This document shows, in pieces, positions 54,932 through 62,963 of a stretch of 64,000 nt of DNA. The position numbers and the translations under genes were made by a program. The stretch is from Streptomyces sp. QL37 (GTDB lineage Bacteria > Actinomycetota > Actinomycetes > Streptomycetales > Streptomycetaceae): NCBI RefSeq assembly GCF_002941025.1, contig NZ_PTJS01000001.1:5399472-5463471 (forward strand). Reading direction: 5' to 3'. The notes beneath the pieces are model-generated. The model ran no database searches, had not been told where the DNA came from, and saw only the letters and a list, made by a program, of their open reading frames with translations. Position 1 is the first letter of the stretch; the number at the start of each line of letters is the position of its first letter.

Positions 54932-55402
54932 GTGTTCAATGACATAGGCGCACTCGAGCTGCTGACGCTCGTGGTTCTCGCCGTGCTCGTATTCGGTCCG
55001 GAGAAGCTGCCGAAGGTCATCCAGGACGTCACGCGCACCATCCGCAAGATCCGTGAGTTCTCGGACAGCGCCAAGGAAGACATCCGCTCGGAGCTCGGGC
55101 CTCAGTTCAAGGACTTCGAGTTCGAGGACCTCAACCCCAAGACGTTCGTCCGCAAGCAGCTCATGGACGGGAACGACGACCTGGGGCTCAAGGAGATCCG
55201 CGAGAGCTTCGACCTGCGCAAGGAGATGGCCGAGGTCACCGACGCGGTGAACGGCCGCGAGAGCGCCTCGTCCACAGGCACCGCCGCGGCGGCCTCCGGC
55301 GCGGCAGCCGCGTCCGGTGCCGCCGCCACGCCGGACCTCCTCAAGAAGCCCGCGCAGCCGGCCAAGGACGAGCGCCCGCCCTTCGACGCAGACGCCACCT
55401 GA
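54932..55402 (+). CDS. tatB: Twin-arginine translocase subunit TatB
   Basis: 156 residues from GTG 54932, with GAGGAGCA upstream. The N-terminal helix is FNDIGALELLTLVVLAVLVF followed by GPEKLPKVIQDVTRTIRKIR, the TatB hallmark with the E8-like Glu and the FGPEKLP hinge. An amphipathic helix and an Asp/Glu-rich region follow; the C-terminal 50 residues are Ala/Ser-rich and disordered. TatB binds signal peptides of folded Tat substrates together with TatC, encoded elsewhere. Its neighbourhood with htrA and the sigma factor is conserved in mycobacteria. Confidence 0.95.
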   Translation: MFNDIGALELLTLVVLAVLVFGPEKLPKVIQDVTRTIRKIREFSDSAKEDIRSELGPQFKDFEFEDLNPKTFVRKQLMDGNDDLGLKEIRESFDLRKEMAEVTDAVNGRESASSTGTAAAASGAAAASGAAATPDLLKKPAQPAKDERPPFDADAT

Positions 55403-55528
55403 GACCCGTCAATCCCGACTCGTCCGGACGCTATGGCTATTCTCCATCTGTCCGGTTGCGAGGTTGCCCATGCCCACGGGGGGAGGGCCGCTCCGGATCA
55501 GTGAAAGATCGAGGAGGCGGCCGGGCAG

Positions 55529-56191
55529 ATGGAGACGACGAGTCGGGTAGGGGCGGATGGTGCGCCCAGCACAGTCACCGCAGAGGAGGTGCCGGCGACC
55601 CGGCGTACTGTCGACGGCTATCTCAAGGCGTCGTTCCCCTGGTATGGGCTGGACGAGGCCTTCACGGGCCCGCGCTGGCTGATGCACGTCACCGCCGCGG
55701 CGGACGACACGGTGCAGCACGGTTCCACCGGGCACGGCGAGGAGCCCGTCGTACGGGCCGACGCGGGGGCCGAGAAGGCGCGCTTCGCGGTGGTCGTGAC
55801 CGTGGGCAGCAGCCCCGTACGGGACAGCGACGACGGTACGGGGGTCCTGGACGCCACCACGGTCTCGTCGGCGGCCTGGCTGGCGGGGTCCGGCCTGCTG
55901 GACTGCACCTGGCCCCCGCAGATGGACCACACCCTGCGTGGCGAATGGCTGAACCAGCAGACCGATACCGCGTTCGAGCTCGCGGACGACCTGGGCCGGG
56001 AGCCCTGGTCGACGCTGTCCCTTCCGGTGGACGGCGTGCCGGTGGACTTCCACTACCGCGAGTCGGAGTTCGGCTGGGTGCTCGCGGGCTCGGCCCCGGA
56101 CGGGGTGCACATCGGCGCCTACGGGCGCGGCATGAGCGCCTACGGCCTGGGATTCTCGGTGATCGGCGACATCGCCTCGTACGAGAACTGA
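55529..56191 (+). CDS. Unrecognised 220-residue soluble protein
   Basis: Starts at ATG 55529 with the long purine site GAGGAGGCGG eight bases upstream. No signal peptide or membrane segment. It is acidic and Trp-rich (YLKASFPWYGLDEAFTGPRW, LLDCTWPPQMDHTLRGEWLN, VPVDFHYRESEFGWVLAGSA), ending GAYGRGMSAYGLGFSVIGDI followed by ASYEN. I recognise no family. The regular alternation suggests a beta-rich globular domain. In the M. tuberculosis version of this locus no equivalent lies between tatB and mrp, so it may be specific to streptomycetes. Confidence 0.75.
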   Translation: METTSRVGADGAPSTVTAEEVPATRRTVDGYLKASFPWYGLDEAFTGPRWLMHVTAAADDTVQHGSTGHGEEPVVRADAGAEKARFAVVVTVGSSPVRDSDDGTGVLDATTVSSAAWLAGSGLLDCTWPPQMDHTLRGEWLNQQTDTAFELADDLGREPWSTLSLPVDGVPVDFHYRESEFGWVLAGSAPDGVHIGAYGRGMSAYGLGFSVIGDIASYEN

Positions 56192-56199
56192 GCGAACGC

Positions 56200-56232
56200 G
56201 TGGGGGCGGCCTCCTCAGGAGACCGCCCCCAC
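56200..56232. terminator. Bidirectional terminator before mrp
   Basis: GTGGGGGCGG (56200-56209) with CCGCCCCCAC (56223-56232), an internal C/A mismatch, then CTCC with GGAG around the loop TCA. Lies between convergent genes. Confidence 0.85.
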
Positions 56233-56243
56233 CCGTACGTCGC

Positions 56244-57377
56244 TCAGAACTTGTTGCGCGGGGTGAGCCCCAGGGACATGCCCGACAGGCCGCGCTGACG
56301 GCCGCTCAGCTTGTCCGCGATGGAGCGCAGCGCCGAGCCCGCGGCGGAGTCCGGGTCGGACAGGACGACGGGCTTGCCCTCGTCGCCGCCCTCACGCAGC
56401 CGTACGTCGATCGGGATGGACCCGAGCACCGGGACCTCGGCGCCGACCGTCTTCGTCAGTCCGTCGGCGACCCGCTGCCCGCCGCCCGAACCGAACACGT
56501 CGACGATCTCGTCGCAGTGCGGGCACGGCATGCCCGACATGTTCTCGACGACACCGACGATCTTCTGGTGGGTCTGTACGGCGATGGAGCCGGCCCGCTC
56601 GGCCACCTCGGCAGCGGCCTGCTGCGGGGTCGTGACGACCAGGATCTCGGCGTTCGGGACGAGCTGCGCCACGGAGATCGCGATGTCACCGGTGCCCGGC
56701 GGCAGGTCGAGCAGCAGGACGTCGAGGTCGCCCCAGTACACGTCGGCGAGGAACTGCTGAAGCGCGCGGTGCAGCATGGGGCCGCGCCACACCACCGGGG
56801 CGTTGCCCGGGGTGAACATGCCGATGGAGATCACCTTCACGCCGTGCGCCGACGGCGGCATGATCATGTTCTCGACCTGGGTGGGCTTGCCGTCGGCGCC
56901 GAGCATCCGGGGCACGCTGTGCCCGTAGATGTCCGCGTCGACCACACCGACCTTGAGCCCGTCGGCCGCCATCGCCGCCGCGAGGTTCACCGTCACCGAG
57001 GACTTGCCGACACCGCCCTTGCCGGACGCGACCGCGTAGACGCGGGTGAGCGAGCCGGGCTTGGCGAACGGCACCTCCCGCTCCGCCGTGCCGCCGCGCA
57101 GCGACGAGGCGAGCTCCTTGCGCTGCTCGTCGCTCATCACGTCGAGCGTGACCTCGACCCGCGACACGCCCTCGACGCGGGCCACCGCGTCGGTGACGTT
57201 CTTCGTGATCGTCTCGCGCATCGGGCAGCCGGAAACCGTGAGATACACGGTGACAGCGACTACACCGTCAGGATCGATCTCGACCGACTTCACCATGCCC
57301 AGCTCGGTGATCGGTCGGTGGATCTCCGGGTCGTTCACTGTCGCCAGCGCTTCGCGCACCGCGTCTTCCGTAGCCAT
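56244..57377 (-). CDS. mrp: Mrp/ApbC family Fe-S cluster carrier ATPase
   Basis: 377 residues from ATG 57377 (ATEDAVREALATVNDPEIHR). An N-terminal MIP18/DUF59 domain (about 1-80; TELGMVKSVEIDPDGVV, YLTVSGCPMRETI) precedes the ParA-like P-loop ATPase with the deviant Walker A GKGGVGKSS, LLLDLPPGTGD and the CxxC of MPCPHCDEIVDVF that binds an Fe-S cluster between two subunits. Mrp proteins carry 4Fe-4S clusters to apo-enzymes. The mycobacterial homologue (Rv1229c) lies in the same locus. Confidence 0.94.
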   Translation of the reverse strand: MATEDAVREALATVNDPEIHRPITELGMVKSVEIDPDGVVAVTVYLTVSGCPMRETITKNVTDAVARVEGVSRVEVTLDVMSDEQRKELASSLRGGTAEREVPFAKPGSLTRVYAVASGKGGVGKSSVTVNLAAAMAADGLKVGVVDADIYGHSVPRMLGADGKPTQVENMIMPPSAHGVKVISIGMFTPGNAPVVWRGPMLHRALQQFLADVYWGDLDVLLLDLPPGTGDIAISVAQLVPNAEILVVTTPQQAAAEVAERAGSIAVQTHQKIVGVVENMSGMPCPHCDEIVDVFGSGGGQRVADGLTKTVGAEVPVLGSIPIDVRLREGGDEGKPVVLSDPDSAAGSALRSIADKLSGRQRGLSGMSLGLTPRNKF

Positions 57378-57420
57378 ATGGACGATGTTACGGCTACGGG
57401 GGCTACGCGCGGGTAGCGCG

Positions 57421-57981
57421 TCAGCGGTCGCCTTCGTCACTCTCGACCTGCGAGAGGATCCGGCGTTCCTCCATGTCCTTCACCATGGCCTCCAGCTCCG
57501 AGCGGATCCAGTCCCGTGTGGCGACCTCGCCGAGGCCCATCCGGAGCGCGGCGATCTCCCGGCTGAGGAACTCCGTGTCCGCGATCGAGCGCTCGTTCTG
57601 CTTGCGGTCCTGCTCGTGGGTGACCCGGTCACGGTCGTCCTGGCGGTTCTGCGCGAGGAGGATCAGCGGGGCCGCGTAGGAGGCCTGGAGGGACAGCATC
57701 AGGGTCAGGAAGATGAACGGGTACTCGTCGAACCGCAGTTCCTCCGGCGCGAAGATGTTCCACACCACCCACAGGATGATGATCAGGGTCATCCAGACGA
57801 TGAACCGCCCGGTGCCCAGGAAGCGGGCGATGCGCTCGGAGAACCGGCCGAACGCCTCGGGGTCGTACTCGGGCAGCAGCCGGCGCCGCGGTGCCTTCGG
57901 CTGGTCGAGCCGGGGACGCGGCGGGCGCACGATGCCCGAGGCGCCTGTCGGCACGGCCCGCGCGCGGTCCTCAGCGGCCAC
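57421..57981 (-). CDS. DUF1003 membrane protein
   Basis: 186 residues from GTG 57981, which overlaps the end of the MgtE-like gene by 11 bases. DUF1003 is visible as IARFLGTGRFIVWMTLIIIL with WVVWNIFAPEELRFDEYPFI, then FLTLMLSLQASYAAPLILLA and QNRQDDRDRVTHEQDRKQNE: two membrane helices and a polar C-terminal helix ending in a coiled coil. Function unknown. The overlap with the MgtE-N/CBS gene suggests a joint role, possibly in metal homeostasis. A frame reading further upstream is not needed. Confidence 0.92.
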   Translation of the reverse strand: MAAEDRARAVPTGASGIVRPPRPRLDQPKAPRRRLLPEYDPEAFGRFSERIARFLGTGRFIVWMTLIIILWVVWNIFAPEELRFDEYPFIFLTLMLSLQASYAAPLILLAQNRQDDRDRVTHEQDRKQNERSIADTEFLSREIAALRMGLGEVATRDWIRSELEAMVKDMEERRILSQVESDEGDR

Positions 57982-59245
57982 CGGTGATCTCCTCCTCGCC
58001 CAGGAAATCCGTCTCGCGCCAGTCGTCGGGCAGCAGGTGGTCCAGCACGTCGTCGACGGTCACCGCGCCCAGCAGCGAGCCGCTCTCGTCCACCACGGGC
58101 ACCGAGACCATGTTGTACGCGGCCAGATAGCTGGTCACGGCGGGCAGCGGGGTGTCCGGCGCCAGGGGGACCAGATCGCTGTCGACGATCGAGCTGACCA
58201 GGGTGAACGGCGGGTCCCGCAGCAGCCGCTGGAAATGCACGGTGCCCAGGTACTTGCCGGTCGGGGTCTCGTCCGGCGACCGGCAGACGTACACCTGGGC
58301 GGCGAGCGCGGGGGAGAGGTCCTGCTGGCGGACCCTGGCCAGCGCGTCCGCGACCGTCGCGTCGGGCCGCAGGATGATCGGCTCGGTCGTCATCAGCCCG
58401 CCCGCGGTCCGCTCCTCGTACGCCAGCAGGCGCCGTACGTCGGCCGCGTCGTCCGGGCGCATCAGGGCGAGGAGCCGTTCCTTGTCCGCCTCCGGCAGCT
58501 CCGAGAGCAGGTCGGCCGCGTCGTCCGGGTCCATCGCCTCCAGGACGTCCGCGGCGCGGTCCTCCGCCAGCTTGCCCAGGATCTCCACCTGGTCGTCACC
58601 GGGGAGCTCCTCCAGGACGTCCGCGAGCCGGTCGTCGTCCAGGGCGGCGGCGACCTCGGCCCGGCGCTTGGGCGTCAGGTGGTGCAGGGCGTTGGCGACA
58701 TCGGTGGGGCGCAGCCGTTCGAAGGTCGCCACCAGGTTCTCGGCGCCCTGCCCGTGCTCCTCCAGCGAGAAGCCGCTGATCGCCGACCACTCCACGGTCA
58801 GCGTCTCGCCCTTGCGGCGGAGAGCCCCACCGCGTCCCTTGCGTACGAAGAACTTGTCGATCTCCCAGTCGCGGCGGGCCGGGAGCTGCTGGATGGCGAC
58901 GTCGAGGACGGTCACCTCCTCGTCCGTCTCCTTGAGGCGCACCCGCCGGTCAAGGAACTCGCCGAGGACGAGTCGCTCGGTCGGGCGCTGCTCGAAGCGC
59001 CTCATGTTGACCACGCCGGTGGTGATGACCTGGCCGGACTCGACGCCCGTCACCCGGGTCATGGGCAGGAAGATACGCCGCCGGCTCACGACCTCGACCA
59101 CCATGCCGAGCAGCCGTGGCGGCTTGCCGCCGACCCGGAGCATCGCCACCAGATCCCGGACCCGGCCGACCTGATCACCATTCGGGTCGAACACCGGTAC
59201 GCCGGCGAGGTGCGAGACGAAAACCCTGGGAGTCACTGCCGCCAT
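57971..59245 (-). CDS. MgtE N-domain/CBS protein without the transporter domain
   Basis: 424 residues from ATG 59245 (AAVTPRVFVSHLAGVPVFDP). Order: PRC-barrel (about 5-60, GVPVFDPNGDQVGRVRDLVA), a middle region that looks like a second PRC-barrel, the MgtE N superhelix (about 170-275; TPKRRAEVAAALDDDRLADV and MDPDDAADLLSELPEADKER), and two CBS domains (about 280-400; MTTEPIILRPDATVADALAR and VPVVDESGSLLGAVTVDDVL). The five-helix MgtE channel domain is absent and no membrane helix is seen, so it cannot transport Mg2+ itself. It may sense Mg2+ and regulate a partner, for example the overlapping DUF1003 protein or nearby CorA. M. tuberculosis Rv1232c has, as I recall, this architecture. Confidence 0.9.
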   Translation of the reverse strand: MAAVTPRVFVSHLAGVPVFDPNGDQVGRVRDLVAMLRVGGKPPRLLGMVVEVVSRRRIFLPMTRVTGVESGQVITTGVVNMRRFEQRPTERLVLGEFLDRRVRLKETDEEVTVLDVAIQQLPARRDWEIDKFFVRKGRGGALRRKGETLTVEWSAISGFSLEEHGQGAENLVATFERLRPTDVANALHHLTPKRRAEVAAALDDDRLADVLEELPGDDQVEILGKLAEDRAADVLEAMDPDDAADLLSELPEADKERLLALMRPDDAADVRRLLAYEERTAGGLMTTEPIILRPDATVADALARVRQQDLSPALAAQVYVCRSPDETPTGKYLGTVHFQRLLRDPPFTLVSSIVDSDLVPLAPDTPLPAVTSYLAAYNMVSVPVVDESGSLLGAVTVDDVLDHLLPDDWRETDFLGEEEITGGR

Positions 59246-59418
59246 CCTGTGCGCCTCCCTCTGTCCCTCACATCCTCCTTTGCCGTGATCAGGCTAGCCC
59301 GTACCGGTCCGTCACGCCCTGGCGGGCCGTCCGTACGGCGCTCTGCCGAATGGCGTACGCGGCACGGGTACGCTGCCGTCTGCCACCCCCAGACACACAG
59401 ATGAGAGGCAGTGCGCCT

Positions 59419-60171
59419 GTGACCTCTTCCGCCCCGGCCGTCCGGGCCCACCGCCGGACCGCTCTCGCCGTGGTGCTCTGCGCGGGGCTGACCGTCGCGC
59501 TCACGGCCTGCGCGGGAGAGGACCCGGACAAGGGGACCAACGGCGTCGGCAGACTGACGGCCTCCCAGATCGAGAAGAAGGCGCTGGCCGCCGCCGGGGC
59601 CGCGGACGCGGTGCGGCTGACGGGCAAGCTGGTCAGCAAGGGCGGGACGTACACCCTGAACATGCAGCTCAGCAGCAAGGGCGGCACGGGATCGGTCACC
59701 TCGAAGCAGAACACGTTCGCGCTGCTGCGCATCGGTGACGAGCTCTTCCTCAAGGCCGACGCCGGCTTCTGGAAGGACGAGAAGGCCGACGACGAGAGCG
59801 ACCAGGCGGCCGACAAGCTCGGCGGCAAGTACGTGAAGGTGCCGGAGGACGACCCCACCTACCAGCAGCTGCGCGGCTTCACGGAGAAGAAGACGCTCCT
59901 CGACGGGATGCTCTCCCTGCACGGGAAGATCAACAAGGGCGACCGGGACACGGTCGGCGGCGTGCGCACCGTGCAGATCATGGGTGGAAAGGGCGAGGGA
60001 GGCGCACTGGACGTCTCCCTCAAGGGCACTCCGTATCCCCTGCGTGTGGCCCGGGGCGGCGGCGGCGGGACCGTCACGCTCGCCGACTGGGGCCGGTCCT
60101 TCACGCTGGAGGCACCGCCCGAGGACGGCACCGTCGACTACGGCGGCGAGCTGCCCAGGTCCTCCGGCTGA
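59419..60171 (+). CDS. Secreted lipoprotein, LppX/LprG-like fold possible
   Basis: 250 residues from GTG 59419, which has GAGAGG ten bases upstream; ATG 59401 has no such site. Signal peptide (RRTALAVVLCAGLTVALTAC) with lipobox LTAC, Cys31 lipidated. The mature domain (TASQIEKKALAAAGAADAVR, LTGKLVSKGGTYTLNMQLSS, FALLRIGDELFLKADAGFWK) is a repeated beta-strand and helix pattern seen in LppX/LprG-like actinobacterial lipoproteins, which hold a hydrophobic ligand. The ligand and partner are unknown. It is divergent from the MgtE-like gene. Confidence 0.85.
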   Translation: MTSSAPAVRAHRRTALAVVLCAGLTVALTACAGEDPDKGTNGVGRLTASQIEKKALAAAGAADAVRLTGKLVSKGGTYTLNMQLSSKGGTGSVTSKQNTFALLRIGDELFLKADAGFWKDEKADDESDQAADKLGGKYVKVPEDDPTYQQLRGFTEKKTLLDGMLSLHGKINKGDRDTVGGVRTVQIMGGKGEGGALDVSLKGTPYPLRVARGGGGGTVTLADWGRSFTLEAPPEDGTVDYGGELPRSSG

Positions 60172-60231
60172 CGGAGCCGTCCGGCTGCCCGAGCACCCGG
60201 CTGCGGTCGCGCTCCGCGCCGGGCGATGCGG

Positions 60232-60750
60232 TCAGCGCTTACCGCGGCGCTTCAGCAGCAGCCGGGGGAGTGCTGCCGGCGCCGTGCGCCGCGTCGTCGC
60301 CCCGGTGGGGAGCGGCGGTGCGGCCAGCGAGGTGTCCGGCAGGTCGGTGCTGGAGGCGCCGGGCGTCAGCCGTACGACGCGGCACTCACGCGCCCAGCGC
60401 TCCGTCAGCTGTTCGGCGTCCGGCGCGTTCAGCCGTTTGCCCTTGAGCTCGCCCACCGCCGCCTCCCACTCCTCGGAGTGCGGCTCCAGCACCGTGACGG
60501 CGGCGGTCCAGGCCACGAGCCTGCCGCCCTTGTCCTTGCTGCGTACGGTCACCTCGGCGGCGGCCCCGGAGTCGAGCCCGGAGGGGAGCGGCTGCTCCCC
60601 GGGGCCGTCCCCGACGAGCACGGCCGCACCCTCGTGCCACACGTGCCACAGCGCCCGGGAGGGGCCGGTGCCCCGCACCCAGATCAGGCCGGACTTCTTG
60701 GTGGCCTCCTCGACGAGAGCCCGGGCAAGCAACACGTCAGCAGCAGTCAT
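60232..60750 (-). CDS. Unrecognised 172-residue protein
   Basis: Starts at ATG 60750 (TAADVLLARALVEEATKKSG). The first part, LIWVRGTGPSRALWHVWHEG, AAVLVGDGPGEQPLPSGLDS and AAEVTVRSKDKGGRLVAWTA, reads as a small beta-barrel of possibly pyridoxamine-oxidase-like or pentein-free type; I cannot assign it. The C-terminus is Arg/Pro-rich and ends LPRLLLKRRGKR. It lies 24 bases after corA on the same strand, so the two are likely one operon and a role connected with CorA is possible. Confidence 0.75.
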   Translation of the reverse strand: MTAADVLLARALVEEATKKSGLIWVRGTGPSRALWHVWHEGAAVLVGDGPGEQPLPSGLDSGAAAEVTVRSKDKGGRLVAWTAAVTVLEPHSEEWEAAVGELKGKRLNAPDAEQLTERWARECRVVRLTPGASSTDLPDTSLAAPPLPTGATTRRTAPAALPRLLLKRRGKR

Positions 60751-60774
60751 GCCCGAACTCTATTAGAGAGTCCG

Positions 60775-61890
60775 TCAGAGCCAGCCGTTGCGCTTGAGGG
60801 TGCGGTGGATGGAGAAGCAGACGACGCCGATGAGCGCCATCACCATCGGATAGCCGTACGTCCAGCGCAGTTCCGGCATGTGCTTGAAGTTCATGCCGTA
60901 CACCCCGCAGATCATCGTCGGTACGGCGACGATCGCCGCCCAGGACGTGATCTTGCGCATGTCCTCGTTCTGCGTGACGGTCGCCTGCGCCAGATTGGCC
61001 TGGAGGATCGAGTTGAGCAGCTCGTCGAAGCCGATGACCTCTTCGTGCACGCGGGCCAGGTGGTCGGCCACGTCGCGGAAGTAGTTCTGGATGTCGGGGT
61101 CGATCAGCCTCATCGGGCGCTCGCTCAGCAGCTGCATCGGCCGCAGCAGGGGGGACACGGCGCGCTTGAACTCCAGCACCTCGCGCTTCAGCTGGTAGAT
61201 CCGGCCCGCGTCCGACCCGCGCGGGGTCCCCTTGGCGGGGGTGGAGAACACATCGATCTCCACCTCGTCGATGTCGTCCTGCACCGAGGCCGCCACCGCG
61301 ATGTAACCGTCGACGACGTGGTCGGCGATGGAGTGCAGCACGGCGGACGGGCCCTTGGAGAGCAGCTCGGTGTCCTCCTGGAGCCGGTGGCGCAGGGCGC
61401 GCAGCGAACCCTGCCCGCCGTGCCGGACGGTGATCACGAAGTCCCGCCCGGTGAAGCACATCACCTCGCCGGTCTCGACGACCTCGCTGGTCGCGGTGAG
61501 TTCGGCGTGCTCGACGTAGTGGATCGTCTTGAAGACGGTGAACAGCGTGTCGTCGTAACGCTCCAGCTTGGGCCGCTGATGGGCGTGGACGGCGTCCTCG
61601 ACGGCGAGCGGGTGGAGGCCGAACTCCCGGGCGATCCCGGCGAATTCCTCCTCGGTCGGCTCGTGCAGGCCGATCCAGGCGAAGCCGCCCTCCTCCCGCA
61701 CGCGCAGGATCGCCTCGCGCGGTGTCAGGCAGGCGACCTCGGTGACCCGGCGCCCGTCCCGGTAGACCGCGCAGTCGACGACGGCGCTGGAGGCGGACGG
61801 GTCACGGGTGGCGTCGTAGCTGTTGTACGGGGTGTTGCTCTTGCGCAGGGACGGGCGCACGGCGGCGCGCAGGTCACGGATCATCGACAT
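60775..61890 (-). CDS. corA: CorA family Mg2+/Co2+ transporter
   Basis: 371 residues from ATG 61890 (SMIRDLRAAVRPSLRKSNTP). The N-terminal alpha/beta domain (VTEVACLTPREAILRVREEG, GFAWIGLHEPTEEEFAGIAR) and long stalk helices (LLRPMQLLSERPMRLIDPDI, VHEEVIGFDELLNSILQANL) precede two membrane helices at the C-terminus, with the pore motif Gly-Met-Asn at residues 332-334 (YGMNFKHMPE) and the basic end RTLKRNGWL. It forms a pentameric channel that admits Mg2+. Together with the MgtE-like and DUF1003 genes it makes a magnesium-related cluster, matching M. tuberculosis Rv1239c. Confidence 0.95.
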   Translation of the reverse strand: MSMIRDLRAAVRPSLRKSNTPYNSYDATRDPSASSAVVDCAVYRDGRRVTEVACLTPREAILRVREEGGFAWIGLHEPTEEEFAGIAREFGLHPLAVEDAVHAHQRPKLERYDDTLFTVFKTIHYVEHAELTATSEVVETGEVMCFTGRDFVITVRHGGQGSLRALRHRLQEDTELLSKGPSAVLHSIADHVVDGYIAVAASVQDDIDEVEIDVFSTPAKGTPRGSDAGRIYQLKREVLEFKRAVSPLLRPMQLLSERPMRLIDPDIQNYFRDVADHLARVHEEVIGFDELLNSILQANLAQATVTQNEDMRKITSWAAIVAVPTMICGVYGMNFKHMPELRWTYGYPMVMALIGVVCFSIHRTLKRNGWL

Positions 61891-62300
61891 GGCTGGCTCC
61901 TCTTCACGGAGGGCCGTCGGTGGGCACGTGGAACTGCCCGGAATGGGGACGTGCGCTCACGTCCGCAAAGCGGGCGGCACCGCGTGGGCACGATGACGGC
62001 GTTCGCTACAGACAGGCAAAAACGCGGGGCTCTTCCGGTGCGCGAACTGCCGTGGTGACGTCCGGGAAGGGCGTCAGATCACAGAAGGAAGGCGTCGTGC
62101 GGAAGGGCGGTTGGTACTGCACGGTCGACTTGGATCCACCGCAGCCCCACCTCCTCCGGCCGGTCCCCCGTGGGGGATCACGTGTTGTCAGGACTGAGAG
62201 CGCGCTCCGCGTGCTGTCCCGACCGACGCCTCAGGCTATCAGCCGGTCGAGGAGCCAATCCCTTTCTGTTCCCATTCCTTACGCGATCTATGCTCGCGGG
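61891..62300. other. Divergent intergenic region corA / SUFU gene
   Basis: About 410 bases. Left side: corA promoter and ribosome binding site region (AGGAGCC near 61898 on the minus strand). Right side: the leaderless promoter element of the SUFU gene. Between, GTG 62097 is preceded by AAGGAAGG and is in frame with the SUFU gene; an alternative longer protein of about 262 residues is possible but its first 68 residues are Pro/Arg-rich and not family-like. I could not see a magnesium riboswitch, but complex folds cannot be judged by eye. Confidence 0.45.
62289..62294 (+). promoter_or_regulatory. Putative -10 element for leaderless transcription
   Basis: TATGCT ends six bases before ATG 62301, where the +1 of transcription would coincide with the start codon. 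No ribosome binding site is present at that ATG. Leaderless mRNAs are common in Streptomyces, so this explains the missing Shine-Dalgarno. No clear -35 is seen. Confidence 0.55.
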
Positions 62301-62885
62301 ATGGGAGAAATTCTTGATCTGGTCGAGGCCCGGCTCCGTACGGCGCTGGGGGAACCGGACGCACGCGCCGATGTGACGTTCCTCGGCACGGACCGCATCG
62401 AGGTGCTCCGCTTCATCGACGGCGATGTCGTGCGCTACGCCACACTCGGCATGTCCGCCCAGCCGATGGCCGACCCGACCGCGCCGCTGGCCGACCCCGT
62501 GAAGGGCCCGCGCGCCGAACTGGTCCTGTCCGTGCGGGTGGGGCTCGCCGACACTGACCAGGTGCTGCGGCCCCTCGCGGTGCTGGCGGCCTCCCCGCAG
62601 GTCGAGGGGCTGATCGTGGCCCCCGGTGCGTCACTGGACCTCGGGCAGCCGCTGTGGCCGGGGGCGCCCTTCGGCTCCGTCCTGGTCGCCGAGCCGGGCG
62701 GCCTGGTGGAGGACCTCGAACTCGACGCGCCGATGGACCCGGTGCGCTTCCTGCCGCTGCTGCCGATGACCCACAACGAGGCGGCCTGGAAGCGTGTGAG
62801 GGGCGCGCAGGAGCTCCAGGAGCGCTGGCTCTCGCAGGGCACCGACCTGCGGGACCCGCTGCGCGCGTCCGTGCCGCTGGACTGA
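62301..62885 (+). CDS. Suppressor-of-fused (SUFU) domain protein
   Basis: 194 residues from ATG 62301 (GEILDLVEARLRTALGEPDA). The SUFU-like domain continues FLGTDRIEVLRFIDGDVVRY, ATLGMSAQPMADPTAPLADP and RAELVLSVRVGLADTDQVLR, ending with FLPLLPMTHNEAAWKRVRGA and ELQERWLSQGTDLRDP. In bacteria this domain is widespread, sometimes acting as immunity protein of toxin systems, but here it stands alone with no toxin gene nearby, and its role is unknown. No Shine-Dalgarno: translation is probably leaderless. Confidence 0.88.
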   Translation: MGEILDLVEARLRTALGEPDARADVTFLGTDRIEVLRFIDGDVVRYATLGMSAQPMADPTAPLADPVKGPRAELVLSVRVGLADTDQVLRPLAVLAASPQVEGLIVAPGASLDLGQPLWPGAPFGSVLVAEPGGLVEDLELDAPMDPVRFLPLLPMTHNEAAWKRVRGAQELQERWLSQGTDLRDPLRASVPLD

Positions 62886-62903
62886 CCCCCGGGGCGAGGG
62901 AAG

Positions 62904-62942
62904 CCCCGCCGCGCGGCCAGGAGGGGGGAACCGCGGGCGGGG
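62904..62942. terminator. Weak terminator hairpin between convergent genes
   Basis: CCCCGCCGCGCGG (62904-62916) pairs with CCGCGGGCGGGG (62931-62942) with one bulge, between the SUFU gene and the MFS gene. Imperfect, so only moderately supported. Confidence 0.45.
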
Positions 62943-62963
62943 CCGGCGAAGGGAGGCCGGAGG

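Noticed and set aside
61891..62300. Possible magnesium riboswitch before corA
   Set aside because: No M-box motifs or stable aptamer-like stem pattern could be recognised by eye; a covariance-model search would be decisive.
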